The notes: generated by a model not told the origin, from the sequence alone. A DNA stretch of 64,000 bases from Rossellomorea sp036867415 (GCF_036867415.1 NZ_JBAJHU010000002.1:558001-622000); one strand, 5' to 3'. Positions 33,311-42,724 are shown, counted from the stretch's first letter. Program-made: numbers and translations.

Positions 33311-33734
33311 TTTGCATTCCTCCCCTTAGGTAAAAGTCTTTCCTTTACGGAGGAGAACATACTTCCAAAATGTCGTCATCTTTTTACAATTTTTTGTTGT
33401 GGCATGATCCTATTTTGATTGTGTCATGTGAAGAATTTTCAGATGATTTACGTTAAAGCCTTCTTGTTGAACAAGCGATGTCAGAGATGAAAACGATGCT
33501 CTTTAGGTCTTCTGCACAGCTTCTGGGCAAATCAATGAAAACGAATTCATCTTGAAACTTTTTCACAAACATTCAAACACAAAATTAATCTTACTCAAAA
33601 CAGGCCCTAAAGAAAACATGCAGGAAGTCCTATTTTTTGTAAACAAATTGTCTTGCTTTTTTAATTTGTTTCGTTCCTGACCATCTTTCTTCATAAAAGG
33701 ACTGCCGGAATGGCTTCGCACTGCGAAAAAAGCC
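33311..33734. other. Gap between ywzB and ywmB, 424 bases
   Basis: AT-rich, with the ywmB ribosome site region at its left end (CTAAGGGGAGGAATGC on the minus strand). A partly symmetrical stretch GCCGG..CCGGC with GGCTTCGCACTGCGAAAAAAGCC (33701-33739) overlaps the end of ywzB and may be its terminator (minus-strand T-run is poor). No array, known RNA or gene was found. Confidence 0.5.
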
Positions 33735-33971
33735 TCATTGAAAGAACGCCGGCAGCTGCTGTGACCACAGATAATAATCGAGCAGGAATCGGCTGACGGC
33801 TGACCCGATCGCAATCGTCAACAGGATGAATAACAATCTCCCTTGAGCGACCCGGTTTTTTTTCAGCAATTTATCAAGCTGGATGGCCTGCAGCGACCAG
33901 AATGTCACCCCGAACACAAATAAATGCACGAGCATGCTGATCAATGCCTGTTGGCTGAAGCTTTCTACCAT
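33735..33971 (-). CDS. ywzB: YwzB, DUF1146 membrane protein
   Basis: A 78-residue protein with two membrane helices (about 8-28 and 45-65) and the conserved blocks FWSLQAIQLDKLLKK and QGRLLFILLTIAIGSAVSRFLLDYYLWS. It matches YwzB in length and in position between atp and ywmB. The ATG (MVESFSQQ) follows GGAGAG; an upstream reading frame of 20 more codons has no ribosome site. Function unknown. Confidence 0.9.
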   Translation of the reverse strand: MVESFSQQALISMLVHLFVFGVTFWSLQAIQLDKLLKKNRVAQGRLLFILLTIAIGSAVSRFLLDYYLWSQQLPAFFQ

Positions 33972-34455
33972 GACGTTTCTCTCCATTCGATAAAATTCGA
34001 CGCACATAGACCATTTTACCACATCACCCACTGCGTTAGAATGAAATTTCTCCGTTATGCTGATTTTTTTCTGATGTCCACACCATTCACTTCACCTTTT
34101 TTCATATGAATGCCCCCTTTACACGAGTTCAGACTTATCACCCGTCTCCAGTCTGCTTTAATTCACTAAAATCCTTCCCGTTTCCGTTAAAGACTTTAAT
34201 CCTTCAATGAAGGTCCTGAATCGACCTTTAATGATAGGCATTTGATTTAATAGATTCACCCATACACGTTTGCCCAATCTAGCTTTTGGTGTGTTTTTGC
34301 CTATTTCTTAGAGGAATTCAGGCGTACTTTTTCAATGAAATCACTGTTTTCCCCCAAACAAATCTATTAAAACGGGCTATCTTCTTAGTACCTTGTCACG
34401 GCATGACACATATACATGTAGTGTAAATGCTTATTAAATTCAGGAGGGAAATAGT
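33972..34455. other. Divergent gap before the coat-protein genes, 484 bases
   Basis: Holds the upstream regions of ywzB and of the CotB-type gene. Four loose copies of CTTTAAT/TTTAAT (34156, 34194, 34226, 34245) are irregularly spaced and do not form an array. Near 34397-34421 a sigma-K-like AC..CATATACAT can be read, but it is weak. No gene was found. Confidence 0.45.
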
Positions 34456-35058
34456 ATGAATAAAGTGTTAATATCAAGTATGGTTGGCAAGGTTGTCAAG
34501 ATCAACCGTGGCGGCCCGGAAGCACGGACAGGTTTATTATTGTCAACCGGGGAAGATTATTTTGTCCTTCAGACAAAAGAGGAAGGCGTACTTTATTTCA
34601 CATCGCGCCACGTGAAGAGCATCACTGAAAACACGAAGCAGGGAATCGACTTTGAAAGCGAAGAATCTGAGTCACTGGTTTGGAGCAGCGCAGCTGATTT
34701 CACTTCCATGCTTGGAGATCTTAAACATCAGTGGGTGACCGTCAACCGCGGAGGTCCAGAGAAAATCGAAGGTGTACTGGATGACGCAAATGATGATTAT
34801 ATCACGCTCATCCTTAACGAAGAAGTCATCCGCCTGGCCTCTTACCATGTGAAGAGTGTAGCGATTCTTGTCAAAAAAAAGGAAGAGGAGAAAGCTGAAG
34901 ATAACTCTGAAAATAATCAGAGCAGCAATTCAAATCAATCTTCATCTGAAAACAAATCAAACAACAGCTCTCAAAACTCAAACTCTAAGAACTCCAACAA
35001 GAAGAACGCCAGAAACCAGAACAGATACTATTACGAAATCGAATCAATGGATTTCTAA
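34456..35058 (+). CDS. CotB-type spore coat protein
   Basis: A 200-residue protein with two repeats of the CotB module: KVVKINRGGPEARTGLLLSTGEDYFVLQ (14-41) and VTVNRGGPEKIEGVLDDANDDYITL (93-117), each ending in HVKSI or HVKSV. The rest (about 145-190) is an S/N/K-rich low-complexity tail, as CotB has a serine-rich tail. CotB is an outer coat protein of B. subtilis made late under sigma-K. AGGAGGGAAATAGT precedes the ATG. It leads a group with an ArsB-like permease and a second module protein; in B. subtilis ywrK (ArsB-like) also lies near cotB. Confidence 0.88.
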   Translation: MNKVLISSMVGKVVKINRGGPEARTGLLLSTGEDYFVLQTKEEGVLYFTSRHVKSITENTKQGIDFESEESESLVWSSAADFTSMLGDLKHQWVTVNRGGPEKIEGVLDDANDDYITLILNEEVIRLASYHVKSVAILVKKKEEEKAEDNSENNQSSNSNQSSSENKSNNSSQNSNSKNSNKKNARNQNRYYYEIESMDF

Positions 35059-35097
35059 TAGCGAACAGGTTGTACTAAACATGTATTCAAAGGATAA

Positions 35098-35162
35098 CAA
35101 AGGGCTGTATGCATCCCGGCGCTCTTTCTGCTTAGAGTAAAGACTGCCGGGAATACCCTTTG
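35098..35162 (+). repeat. Long imperfect hairpin after the CotB-type gene
   Basis: CAAAGGG and CCCTTTG form the base and CCCGGC and GCCGGG the middle of a 65-base inverted repeat. No U-tract follows; it may shield the coat mRNA end or act as a weak terminator. Confidence 0.5.
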
Positions 35163-35189
35163 TTTATCGAATTTCAGAGAGGAGGACAA

Positions 35190-35348
35190 ATGTTGTTGAT
35201 GACCATCTATTTTATTTTATTAGGAAGCTTGTTTTATTTCTTATTTCTACCCGCTTCTGTTGAAAAAGAGGACAAACAATATGCAGATCATCCAATCGAC
35301 TCACAACCCCTGCCTTATATAAAAGAGGCGAACCAGCATGCCAGGTAG
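35190..35348 (+). CDS. Small membrane-anchored protein, 52 residues
   Basis: An ATG directly after GAGGAGGACAA opens one hydrophobic helix (MLLMTIYFILLGSLFYFLFLP) followed by about 30 hydrophilic residues. The stop overlaps the start of the ArsB-like permease by 11 bases, so translation of the two is coupled. Not recognised. A frame with ten more residues upstream lacks a ribosome site. Confidence 0.65.
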   Translation: MLLMTIYFILLGSLFYFLFLPASVEKEDKQYADHPIDSQPLPYIKEANQHAR

Positions 35349-36690
35349 TACTATCTTGTGGATGACACTCATCTTTTCCATCACCATCATCGTGATGCTG
35401 TGGCGTCCTTTCGGCTTGAATGAAACGATTCCGACTACAATCGGCGCAGGGCTTGTCTTACTGATTGGGATTGTTCCGTTATCTGATGTCCTGAACATTT
35501 TCTCCATCGTCAGCGGAGCCTCCCTTACCATTTTGTCCACGATCATGATGTCGATCGTATTGGAAAGCATAGGCTTCTTTAAAATCGTTGCCACCAATAT
35601 CGTCAATCGTTCGAGGGGCTCGGGAAGGAAGCTTTATCTTTACGTTATTCTTTTATGCTTTATGATGACCATGTTCTTTAACAATGATGGCAGCATATTG
35701 ATCACCACACCCATCATCATTCACATCACCTCATTGCTGAAGTTGAAAAACCGCCAGAGAATCCCCTACCTATTATCAGGTGCCCTGATCGCAACCGCAG
35801 CAAGCGCACCGATTGCCGTCAGTAACATCTCAAACCTGATCGCCCTTAAAATCGTCGGTCTCACCTTGCAGGACTATATTCAAATGATGTTCGTTCCATC
35901 CATGATTGGAATTTTCCTCATTGCCTTTCTGCTCTTCCTCTATTTCAAAAAAGACATCCCCAAAAGAGTCCTGGAAGTCTCCGTCAAATGGAAGTCCGAA
36001 GCTCAGAAATATTCCTACACCCATCCGCTGTCTTCTTCCAAAAAGGAGAAAGAAGTCGATTGGGGTCTGATCAAAGCCTGTCTAGTGATTGTCGTCCTCA
36101 CCCGCGCAGCATTCTTTGCTTTGACGCCGTTCGGGATTTCTCTCGAGGTCATCGGCATGGCCGGGGCGGCCATCTTGATTCTGGTACGATGGTTCCGGAC
36201 GCAGATGGGAATCACAGATATTTTCAAAAAGACCCCGTGGCATATCCTATTGTTCGCATTCAATATGTATGTACTGGTTTATGGGTTGAAGAATGTCGGT
36301 CTCAATCAATTCATCGTCGATCACTTCAGGGATTTAATCGTGGGACAGCCCCTTAATGCCAGTCTCATCATGGGACTTTTCCTGACCGTCGCCTCGAACC
36401 TGTTCAATAACCTGCCGGCCGTGATGATCGGAACGCTTTCGATCACCGAGATGGGGCTCGACCCTCATATTCTTCAGATCGCGTACCTGGCGAATGTCCT
36501 AGGCAGTGACATCGGAGCGCTGTTGACACCAGTTGGAACGCTCGCTACATTGATCTGGATGTATATTTTAAAATCGAACGGCATTAAAATTTCCTGGGCC
36601 AAATACATCAGGGTCACCATCGTCGTGATTCCGATCGGCCTGATCGTCAGCCTGCTGAGCCTTTACCTTTGGTTTGAGCTGCTATTTTAA
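35338..36690 (+). CDS. ArsB/SLC13-like permease
   Basis: A 450-residue membrane protein with about eleven helices in two similar halves. The repeated hallmarks are FFNNDGSILITTPIIIHI (118-135) and NLFNNLPAVMIGTLSI (362-377) with the following GSDIGALLTPVGTLATLIW, typical of the ion transporter superfamily to which ArsB belongs. ArsB exports arsenite, but near relatives move dicarboxylates, and no arsR or arsC is nearby, so the substrate is open. Its place inside a group of coat-type genes is odd; YwrK of B. subtilis has a like setting. Confidence 0.85.
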   Translation: MPGSTILWMTLIFSITIIVMLWRPFGLNETIPTTIGAGLVLLIGIVPLSDVLNIFSIVSGASLTILSTIMMSIVLESIGFFKIVATNIVNRSRGSGRKLYLYVILLCFMMTMFFNNDGSILITTPIIIHITSLLKLKNRQRIPYLLSGALIATAASAPIAVSNISNLIALKIVGLTLQDYIQMMFVPSMIGIFLIAFLLFLYFKKDIPKRVLEVSVKWKSEAQKYSYTHPLSSSKKEKEVDWGLIKACLVIVVLTRAAFFALTPFGISLEVIGMAGAAILILVRWFRTQMGITDIFKKTPWHILLFAFNMYVLVYGLKNVGLNQFIVDHFRDLIVGQPLNASLIMGLFLTVASNLFNNLPAVMIGTLSITEMGLDPHILQIAYLANVLGSDIGALLTPVGTLATLIWMYILKSNGIKISWAKYIRVTIVVIPIGLIVSLLSLYLWFELLF

Positions 36691-36712
36691 AATGGAAGGA
36701 GTGTAGAAATTC

Positions 36713-37381
36713 TTGAAAAAAGCATATTCATCATTTATCGGAAAGGCAGTGATCGTCGAGCTTACCGGAAAAAAACAAATCAGCGGTTACCTCATCGATG
36801 TGGGAAGTGAGGTACTGATCATCTTCAATGGAGAAGACTATATCTATATCTCGAGTATTCACATAAGATCATTGCGAGTGGTGTCGATTGAAGAACTTGA
36901 TATTGCAGAGCCCACAACCGGACCGATGCTGGAACAGGAGGACGAACTTGCGTTAAGGAAAATCCTGACTTCAGCTAAAGGGGTGTTCACCGAGATCTAC
37001 CTGACGGGAAATCAATCCATTCACGGCTATATCACAAGCATCATGAACAATTACTTTACCTTCTACTCACCTGTTTATAAAACCATGTACATTTCCCTGC
37101 ATCACTTGAAATGGATCACCCCCTACTCAGGTTCACTCTCCCCTTACGCACTTGGGAAGGATAAGCTGCCGGTCAATCCCAGTCAGCTATCCCTTGCCAG
37201 AAGCTATGAAATACAGCTGGAGAAACTGACCGGACAACTCGTCGTCTTCAACCTCGGTCTGCAGCAGGACTCCATCGGAAAAATTGAAAAAGTCGAAAAC
37301 AACATCATCCAGCTCATTACTGCCAGAGGCAGCTCCATCTACATCAATCTCCAGCACATCCAAACCGTCCACCAGCCTTGA
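36713..37381 (+). CDS. Coat-type protein with CotB-like modules, divergent
   Basis: A 222-residue protein of three weak repeats of about 60 residues each: FIGKAVIVELTGKKQISGYLIDVGSEVLIIF, VFTEIYLTGNQSIHGYITSIMNNYFTFY and LTGQLVVFNLGLQQDSIGKIEKVENNIIQLI, each followed by YISSIHIRSL-, YISLHHLKWI- or YINLQHIQTV-type strands. This beta pattern (short strand, G, D or N turn, strand, H-hydrophobic motif) parallels the CotB module of the first gene of the group. A role in the spore coat is inferred. The TTG start lies 13 bases after GGAG, somewhat far. A terminator follows. Confidence 0.65.
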   Translation: MKKAYSSFIGKAVIVELTGKKQISGYLIDVGSEVLIIFNGEDYIYISSIHIRSLRVVSIEELDIAEPTTGPMLEQEDELALRKILTSAKGVFTEIYLTGNQSIHGYITSIMNNYFTFYSPVYKTMYISLHHLKWITPYSGSLSPYALGKDKLPVNPSQLSLARSYEIQLEKLTGQLVVFNLGLQQDSIGKIEKVENNIIQLITARGSSIYINLQHIQTVHQP

Positions 37382-37400
37382 CTGTAAGAGCCTTTTGAAC

Positions 37401-37443
37401 AGCCCGTTCCGCGATGCTTTGACACAACCGCGGGACGGGCTTT
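37401..37443 (+). terminator. Terminator of the coat/permease group
   Basis: AGCCCGTTCCGCG pairs with CGCGGGACGGGCT around about 14 bases, followed by TTTC. Confidence 0.8.
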
Positions 37444-37627
37444 CAATGTTAAACACATCTGGGACGAGATTGGTTCTTGAACAACAGAATATTTTTCAGT
37501 TGAAAAAAATCCTATTTTCAATGAAAGAATGGCTTTTTCTGTCTGTTCCAGAGATTTTGAAGTAAAAACACGTCGATACCAGCCTTTACCCGGCCCAATT
37601 CGCCTCTCATATCGTCCAGCCAACGGA

Positions 37628-37683
37628 TATATTATCAAAAATCACTAATATATTATCAAAAATCACTAATATATTATCAAATC
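37628..37683. repeat. 21-bp tandem array (TATTATCAAAAATCACTA), three units
   Basis: TATTATCA begins at 37630, 37651 and 37672, exactly 21 apart; the first two units are identical over 21 bases. It shares TATTATC with the array at 30830. The rest of this 414-base gap between converging units holds two terminators and nothing else recognised. Confidence 0.9.
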
Positions 37684-37749
37684 CATAAAAATGTTTGAAT
37701 CAAAGGCCTCCAAACCACACTTAAACAAAAAACCCGCACCCAACATAAC

Positions 37750-37787
37750 AAAGAAACACCCTTTCCACATCAGGAAAGGGTGTTTCT
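37750..37787 (-). terminator. Terminator of the atp operon
   Basis: GAAACACCCTTTCC pairs perfectly with GGAAAGGGTGTTTC around a short loop just after the atpC stop; T-rich sequence follows on the minus strand. Confidence 0.9.
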
Positions 37788-37795
37788 CCATAATA

Positions 37796-38200
37796 TTAGA
37801 AATTACGTTCGGAAACGTTAATTCTGTTCATGGCACGCTTAAGGGCGAGCTCGGCACGTCGGAAATCGACGTCATCCTGCTGTACTTGCATACGGCTTTC
37901 TGCACGGCCTTTCGCTTCTTTCGCGCGTTGTACATCGATAGCTTCTGCTGTTTCAGCAGACTGTGCTAGAATTGTCACCTGTTCAGGGCGGATTTCCAAG
38001 AATCCTCCGCTGACAGCTACAAGCTCAGTGTTACTGCCTTTTTTCAGGCGTACCGCACCGATCTGTAGTGGAGCAACCATCGGAATGTGTCCAGGTAAGA
38101 TTCCAAGCTCACCGCTTTGAGCTTTCGTGCTCACCATTTCCACTTCTGAATCGTACACTGGGCCATCGGGAGTGACAATATTGACTTTTAATGTCTTCAT
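37796..38200 (-). CDS. atpC: ATP synthase epsilon subunit
   Basis: The 134-residue epsilon subunit joins gamma to the c-ring and can inhibit ATP hydrolysis through its C-terminal helices. The N-terminal beta sandwich has VNIVTPDGPVYDSEVEMVST and GELGILPGHIPMVAPL; the helical hairpin starts after ETAEAIDVQRAKEAKGRAE. It is the last gene of the operon, 22 bases after atpD. Confidence 0.97.
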   Translation of the reverse strand: MKTLKVNIVTPDGPVYDSEVEMVSTKAQSGELGILPGHIPMVAPLQIGAVRLKKGSNTELVAVSGGFLEIRPEQVTILAQSAETAEAIDVQRAKEAKGRAESRMQVQQDDVDFRRAELALKRAMNRINVSERNF

Positions 38201-38222
38201 TTTCTTCCCTCCTGGTCCCTAA

Positions 38223-39626
38223 TTATACCTCTACGCCCATTTCTTTAGCTGCTTTCAGTACGTCCTCGATTGGACCTACAAGACGGAAAGCATCTTCTGG
38301 AATGTGGTCGTATTTACCTTCAAGGATATCTTTGAATCCTTTGACAGTATCTTTCACTTCTACGTAAGATCCTTTTTGTCCAGTGAACTGTTCAGCAACG
38401 TGGAAGTTCTGAGATAAGAAGAATTGTACGCGGCGAGCACGTGCAACGGTCAGCTTATCATCATCTGAAAGCTCATCCATCCCAAGGATCGCGATGATAT
38501 CTTGAAGTTCTCTGTAACGCTGCAATGTCTGCTGAACGTTACGAGCGATTGAGTAGTGTTCTTCTCCAACGATTTCCGGAGATAGAGCACGTGAAGTCGA
38601 TGCGAGTGGATCCACCGCAGGGTAGATACCCATCTCGGAAAGCTTACGCTCAAGGTTCGTTGTTGCATCCAAGTGAGCGAATGTTGTTGCAGGAGCCGGA
38701 TCCGTGTAGTCATCGGCAGGTACATAGATCGCTTGGATCGATGTAACGGAACCAACGTTTGTAGACGTGATACGCTCTTGCAGTTGACCCATTTCAGTCG
38801 CAAGTGTCGGCTGGTAACCAACGGCAGAAGGCATACGGCCAAGAAGGGCAGAAACCTCAGAACCTGCTTGCGTGAAACGGAAGATGTTATCGATGAACAG
38901 AAGTACGTCCTGTCCTTGCTCATCACGGAAGTATTCAGCCATTGTAAGACCCGTCAAGGCAACACGCATACGCGCACCAGGCGGTTCGTTCATTTGTCCG
39001 AATACCATCGCTGTTTTCTTGATAACGCCAGAGTCGCTCATCTCGTGGTAAAGATCATTTCCTTCACGCGTACGCTCACCGACACCTGCGAATACTGAGA
39101 TACCGCCGTGTTCTTGAGCGATGTTGTTGATAAGCTCCTGGATTAATACGGTTTTACCTACACCGGCACCACCGAATAGACCGATCTTACCACCCTTGAT
39201 GTAAGGAGCAAGTAAGTCTACTACTTTGATACCCGTTTCAAGAATCTCCACTTCAGTGGAAAGTTGATCGAATGTAGGTGCCTGTCTGTGAATCGGATCG
39301 CGACGGAAGCCTTCTGTAAGCGGCTCGTCTAAATCGATTGATTCACCAAGAACGTTGAATACACGACCTAAAGTTACATCCCCAACTGGTACAGAGATTG
39401 GTGCTCCTGTATCAAGTACGTCAGCTCCACGTTGTAAACCGTCCGTAGAAGCCATCGCAATCGTACGTACAGAATCATCACCTAGGTGAAGGGCAACCTC
39501 TAATGTAAGTTCAGCTCTATCTGCAATTTGGACCTTTAAAGAGTTGTAGATATCTGGAAGTTGGCCGCTGGCGAACTTGACATCAACAACTGGACCCATT
39601 ACTTGAAGAACGTGTCCTTTGTTCAT
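38223..39626 (-). CDS. atpD: ATP synthase beta subunit
   Basis: The catalytic F1 subunit, 467 residues. Walker A is GGAGVGKT at 152-159, the catalytic glutamate lies in GVGERTREGNDLY, and the DELSDDD (DELSEED-type) loop near 390 is the contact with gamma and epsilon. ALLGRMPSAVGYQPTLATEMG is also conserved. It follows atpG by 72 bases. Confidence 0.98.
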   Translation of the reverse strand: MNKGHVLQVMGPVVDVKFASGQLPDIYNSLKVQIADRAELTLEVALHLGDDSVRTIAMASTDGLQRGADVLDTGAPISVPVGDVTLGRVFNVLGESIDLDEPLTEGFRRDPIHRQAPTFDQLSTEVEILETGIKVVDLLAPYIKGGKIGLFGGAGVGKTVLIQELINNIAQEHGGISVFAGVGERTREGNDLYHEMSDSGVIKKTAMVFGQMNEPPGARMRVALTGLTMAEYFRDEQGQDVLLFIDNIFRFTQAGSEVSALLGRMPSAVGYQPTLATEMGQLQERITSTNVGSVTSIQAIYVPADDYTDPAPATTFAHLDATTNLERKLSEMGIYPAVDPLASTSRALSPEIVGEEHYSIARNVQQTLQRYRELQDIIAILGMDELSDDDKLTVARARRVQFFLSQNFHVAEQFTGQKGSYVEVKDTVKGFKDILEGKYDHIPEDAFRLVGPIEDVLKAAKEMGVEV

Positions 39627-39698
39627 CTCTTTCCCTCCTAACTAGCTTTTGACAAAAGCTTTATGAAAAATTGACGGTCATCAGTGACCGGTTTATTT

Positions 39699-40556
39699 CT
39701 ATTCGAGTGCCGCAGCTCCGCCGACGATCTCAGTGATTTCCTGAGTGATCGCAGCCTGACGGGCACGGTTGTATTTAAGTGTAAGGTTATTGATGATTTC
39801 CTTCGCATTATCTGTTGCATTTCTCATCGCTGTCATACGAGCGGCATGCTCACTTGCTTTACCGTCAAGAAGTGCACCGTAAATCAAGCTTTCAGCGTAT
39901 TGAGGAAGCAATACTTCAAGAATTTCTTCCGCAGACGGCTCGAATTCATACGAAACCAGTTTGCCGGAAGTATTCAGGTCTGTTAATGGAAGAACCTTTT
40001 TCTCGGTAACATCCTGCTGGATGGCACTTACATAGTGGTTGTAGAACAAGAATAGTTCATCGTATGCCTCAGCCGAGAACATACCAACCGCCTTGTTAGC
40101 GATGTCTTTAACGTCAGCGAAACTAGGCTGATCCGGAAGACCGACGACCGTTTCGATTACGTTAAAGCCTTTTTTTCGGAAAAAGTCAGCTCCAACACGA
40201 CCCAGAGCGATAATGGCAAATTCATCATTAGAGCTGTGACGCTCTTTAATACGATTGCTGACAGCACGTATTACGTTACTGTTATATGCCCCCGCCAAAC
40301 CGCGATCTGAAGTAATCAAGAGATACCCGGTTTTTTTAACGGGGCGGGAGACTAGCATCGGATTCGTTACACCCTGACTACCTGCAGCAACAGATGTCAC
40401 CACTTCCTGAATCTTGTTCATGTAAGGGACGAATGATTTCGCATTCGTCTCAGCACGGTTTAATTTGGAAGCAGATACCATTTCCATTGCTTTTGTGATT
40501 TGACTTGTCTTTTTGGTAGAAGTAATACGAGTTTGTATATCGCGTAACGATGCCAC
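39699..40556 (-). CDS. atpG: ATP synthase gamma subunit
   Basis: The 285-residue rotor shaft. The N-terminal helix MASLRDIQTRITSTKKTSQITKAMEMVSASKL and the C-terminal helix ending MTAMRNATDNAKEIINNLTLKYNRARQAAITQEITEIVGGAAAL form the coiled-coil axle; the Rossmann-like middle begins LLITSDRGLAGAYNSNV. It follows atpA by 95 bases with a hairpin in between. Confidence 0.97.
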   Translation of the reverse strand: MASLRDIQTRITSTKKTSQITKAMEMVSASKLNRAETNAKSFVPYMNKIQEVVTSVAAGSQGVTNPMLVSRPVKKTGYLLITSDRGLAGAYNSNVIRAVSNRIKERHSSNDEFAIIALGRVGADFFRKKGFNVIETVVGLPDQPSFADVKDIANKAVGMFSAEAYDELFLFYNHYVSAIQQDVTEKKVLPLTDLNTSGKLVSYEFEPSAEEILEVLLPQYAESLIYGALLDGKASEHAARMTAMRNATDNAKEIINNLTLKYNRARQAAITQEITEIVGGAAALE

Positions 40557-40587
40557 TGGTTCTCACCACCCTTTACATATTGTTAGA

Positions 40588-40623
40588 CATAGGGAGCCCG
40601 GCAATAACCGCGCTGTTCCTATG
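40588..40623 (-). repeat. Hairpin in the atpA-atpG gap
   Basis: CATAGG and CCTATG at the base with GC-rich sequence between them. It may protect or process the polycistronic mRNA; no U-tract is present. Confidence 0.4.
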
Positions 40624-40651
40624 ATTTTGCCGAAAGATCGGCTCAGTATCC

Positions 40652-42160
40652 TTATTCGGACTTGATGAATGTCTTCTTGAATTCGTTGATCGCTGCAACC
40701 ATTGCATCGTCTTCAGGAAGACCTTTTGTCGTACGGATCTGGTCTAACAGTTCTGTATGGTTGTGATCTAGCCAGCTTAGGAATTCACCTTCGAAACGAC
40801 GAATGTCTGTTACTGGAATATCATCTAAATGTCCTTTAGTCAATGAATAAAGGATCATGACTTGTTTTTCAACTTTAAGCGGTTTGTTAAGATCCTGCTT
40901 CAGTACTTCTACTGTACGCGCACCGCGATTCAGTTTCGCTTGTGTCGCTGCATCAAGATCTGATCCGAACTGAGCAAATGCTTCCAGCTCACGATATGCC
41001 GCCAAGTCAAGACGCAGTGTACCGGATACTTTCTTCATCGCTTTGATTTGTGCGGATCCACCAACACGGGATACGGATAAACCTGCGTTGATCGCCGGAC
41101 GTACACCGGAGAAGAACAGGTCAGATTGTAAGAAGATCTGTCCGTCGGTGATGGAGATAACGTTTGTCGGGATATAAGCGGAGATATCTCCTGCCTGTGT
41201 TTCAACGAATGGCAATGCAGTGATCGAACCGCCGCCTTTTGCATCACTCAATTTCGCTGCACGCTCCAATAAACGGGAGTGCAAGTAGAATACATCACCA
41301 GGGAATGCTTCACGACCTGGAGGACGGCGTAATAATAGGGAAAGCTCACGGTAAGCAGAAGCCTGCTTGGAAAGGTCATCATATACAACAAGAACGTGCT
41401 TGCCGTTATGCATGAATTCTTCACCCATCGTGATACCTGCATAAGGTGCCAGGAATAACATAGGTGCCGGTGAAGCAGCAGATGCCGTTACAACGATTGT
41501 GTAATCAAGTGCACCGTGCTTACGCAGAGTTTCCACTGCGTTACGTACTGTTGATTCTTTTTGACCGATCGCAACATAGATACAGATCATGTCTTGATCT
41601 TTTTGGTTAAGGATCGAGTCGATCGCAACAGATGTTTTACCTGTTTGACGGTCACCGATGATCAATTCACGTTGACCACGGCCGATCGGTACTAAAGCAT
41701 CGATCGCTTTGATACCGGTTTGAAGCGGCTCGTGTACAGATTTACGATCCATAACACCAGGTGCTCCGCTTTCAATTGGACGAGTTTTAGTTGTAGCAAT
41801 CGGGCCTAAGCCGTCTACAGGCTGTCCAAGTGAGTTTACTACACGACCTACCAGTTCTTCTCCTACTGGAACTTCCATGATACGTCCAGTACGACGAACC
41901 TCATCGCCTTCACGAATGTCAGTAAATGGTCCGAGAATGATGATACCAACGTTGTTTTCTTCTAAGTTCTGTGCCATACCCATGACACCGTTAGAAAATT
42001 CAACAAGCTCTCCAGCCATGACATTGTCGAGGCCATGAGCACGAGCGATACCGTCACCGATTTGGATAACTGTACCTACGTCGCTTACTTTCATCTCAGA
42101 CTGATAGTTTTCAATTTGCTTTTTTATCAGCGCGCTGATTTCTTCCGCCTTGATGCTCAT
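40652..42160 (-). CDS. atpA: ATP synthase alpha subunit
   Basis: Non-catalytic nucleotide-binding F1 subunit. The ATG opens MSIKAEEISALIKKQIENYQ behind GAGGGGTGAAATTC and gives 502 residues, the B. subtilis length. Walker A is GDRQTGKT at 169-176, followed by YVAIGQKESTVRN, and the arginine finger lies in the INAGLSVSRVGGSAQ block. It follows atpH by 27 bases. Confidence 0.98.
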   Translation of the reverse strand: MSIKAEEISALIKKQIENYQSEMKVSDVGTVIQIGDGIARAHGLDNVMAGELVEFSNGVMGMAQNLEENNVGIIILGPFTDIREGDEVRRTGRIMEVPVGEELVGRVVNSLGQPVDGLGPIATTKTRPIESGAPGVMDRKSVHEPLQTGIKAIDALVPIGRGQRELIIGDRQTGKTSVAIDSILNQKDQDMICIYVAIGQKESTVRNAVETLRKHGALDYTIVVTASAASPAPMLFLAPYAGITMGEEFMHNGKHVLVVYDDLSKQASAYRELSLLLRRPPGREAFPGDVFYLHSRLLERAAKLSDAKGGGSITALPFVETQAGDISAYIPTNVISITDGQIFLQSDLFFSGVRPAINAGLSVSRVGGSAQIKAMKKVSGTLRLDLAAYRELEAFAQFGSDLDAATQAKLNRGARTVEVLKQDLNKPLKVEKQVMILYSLTKGHLDDIPVTDIRRFEGEFLSWLDHNHTELLDQIRTTKGLPEDDAMVAAINEFKKTFIKSE

Positions 42161-42187
42161 GAATTTCACCCCTCATTTATACGAAAG

Positions 42188-42724
42188 TTAACGAATTAGT
42201 TCACGCTCAAGACGAGTCAATTTACCTTTAAGGCTGCCATCATAAATGCGGGTTCCGATTTGGACCTTGATGCCGCCGAGTAAATGTTCGTCTGTCACAT
42301 TGGTAATTCTTAAAGATTGTTTTCCGACTTTTTTAGCAAAAGAAGACGATAGTGCTGTCTTTTCATCTTCCGTCAACGGACGTACAGAATACACAGTCGC
42401 ATCTGCAATTCCGCGTGCTTCATTGGTTAATTCGATGTATCCCTCAACCAGTCCAGTGATCTCGGACGTACGGTGACGGTCCGTCATGATCATGAGCGTG
42501 TTAAGGACAAACGGTGAAGCTGTTTGAAATGCTTCCTGGATGATTGACTTCTTTTTCGCCAGCGTAAGTTTCGGATTTTCAAAAAGAGCACTTAATTCCC
42601 TGTTCTCCAAGAAAACCGCTCTTACTGTACGCAGCTCCTCTTCGATTGCTTCAAGCTGATTATGTTCTTTGGCAATTTCGAAAAGAGCTAACGCATAGCG
42701 TTTTGCAACTGTAGAGTAGCTCAT
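42188..42724 (-). CDS. atpH: ATP synthase delta subunit
   Basis: A 178-residue peripheral-stalk cap. N-terminal helical domain (TVAKRYALALFEIAKEHNQLEAIEEEL) and C-terminal block (VKVQIGTRIYDGSLKGKLTRLERELI variant) fit the OSCP/delta family. Its start overlaps the atpF stop by four bases. Confidence 0.96.
   Translation of the reverse strand: MSYSTVAKRYALALFEIAKEHNQLEAIEEELRTVRAVFLENRELSALFENPKLTLAKKKSIIQEAFQTASPFVLNTLMIMTDRHRTSEITGLVEGYIELTNEARGIADATVYSVRPLTEDEKTALSSSFAKKVGKQSLRITNVTDEHLLGGIKVQIGTRIYDGSLKGKLTRLERELIR

Noticed and set aside
33563..33814. Minus-strand 83-codon reading frame across the end of ywzB
   Set aside because: Overlaps ywzB in another frame and lacks a ribosome site; ywzB itself is well supported.
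34156..34252. CTTTAAT iterated-word array
   Set aside because: Copies lie 38, 32 and 19 apart; without regular pitch this is within chance for AT-rich DNA.
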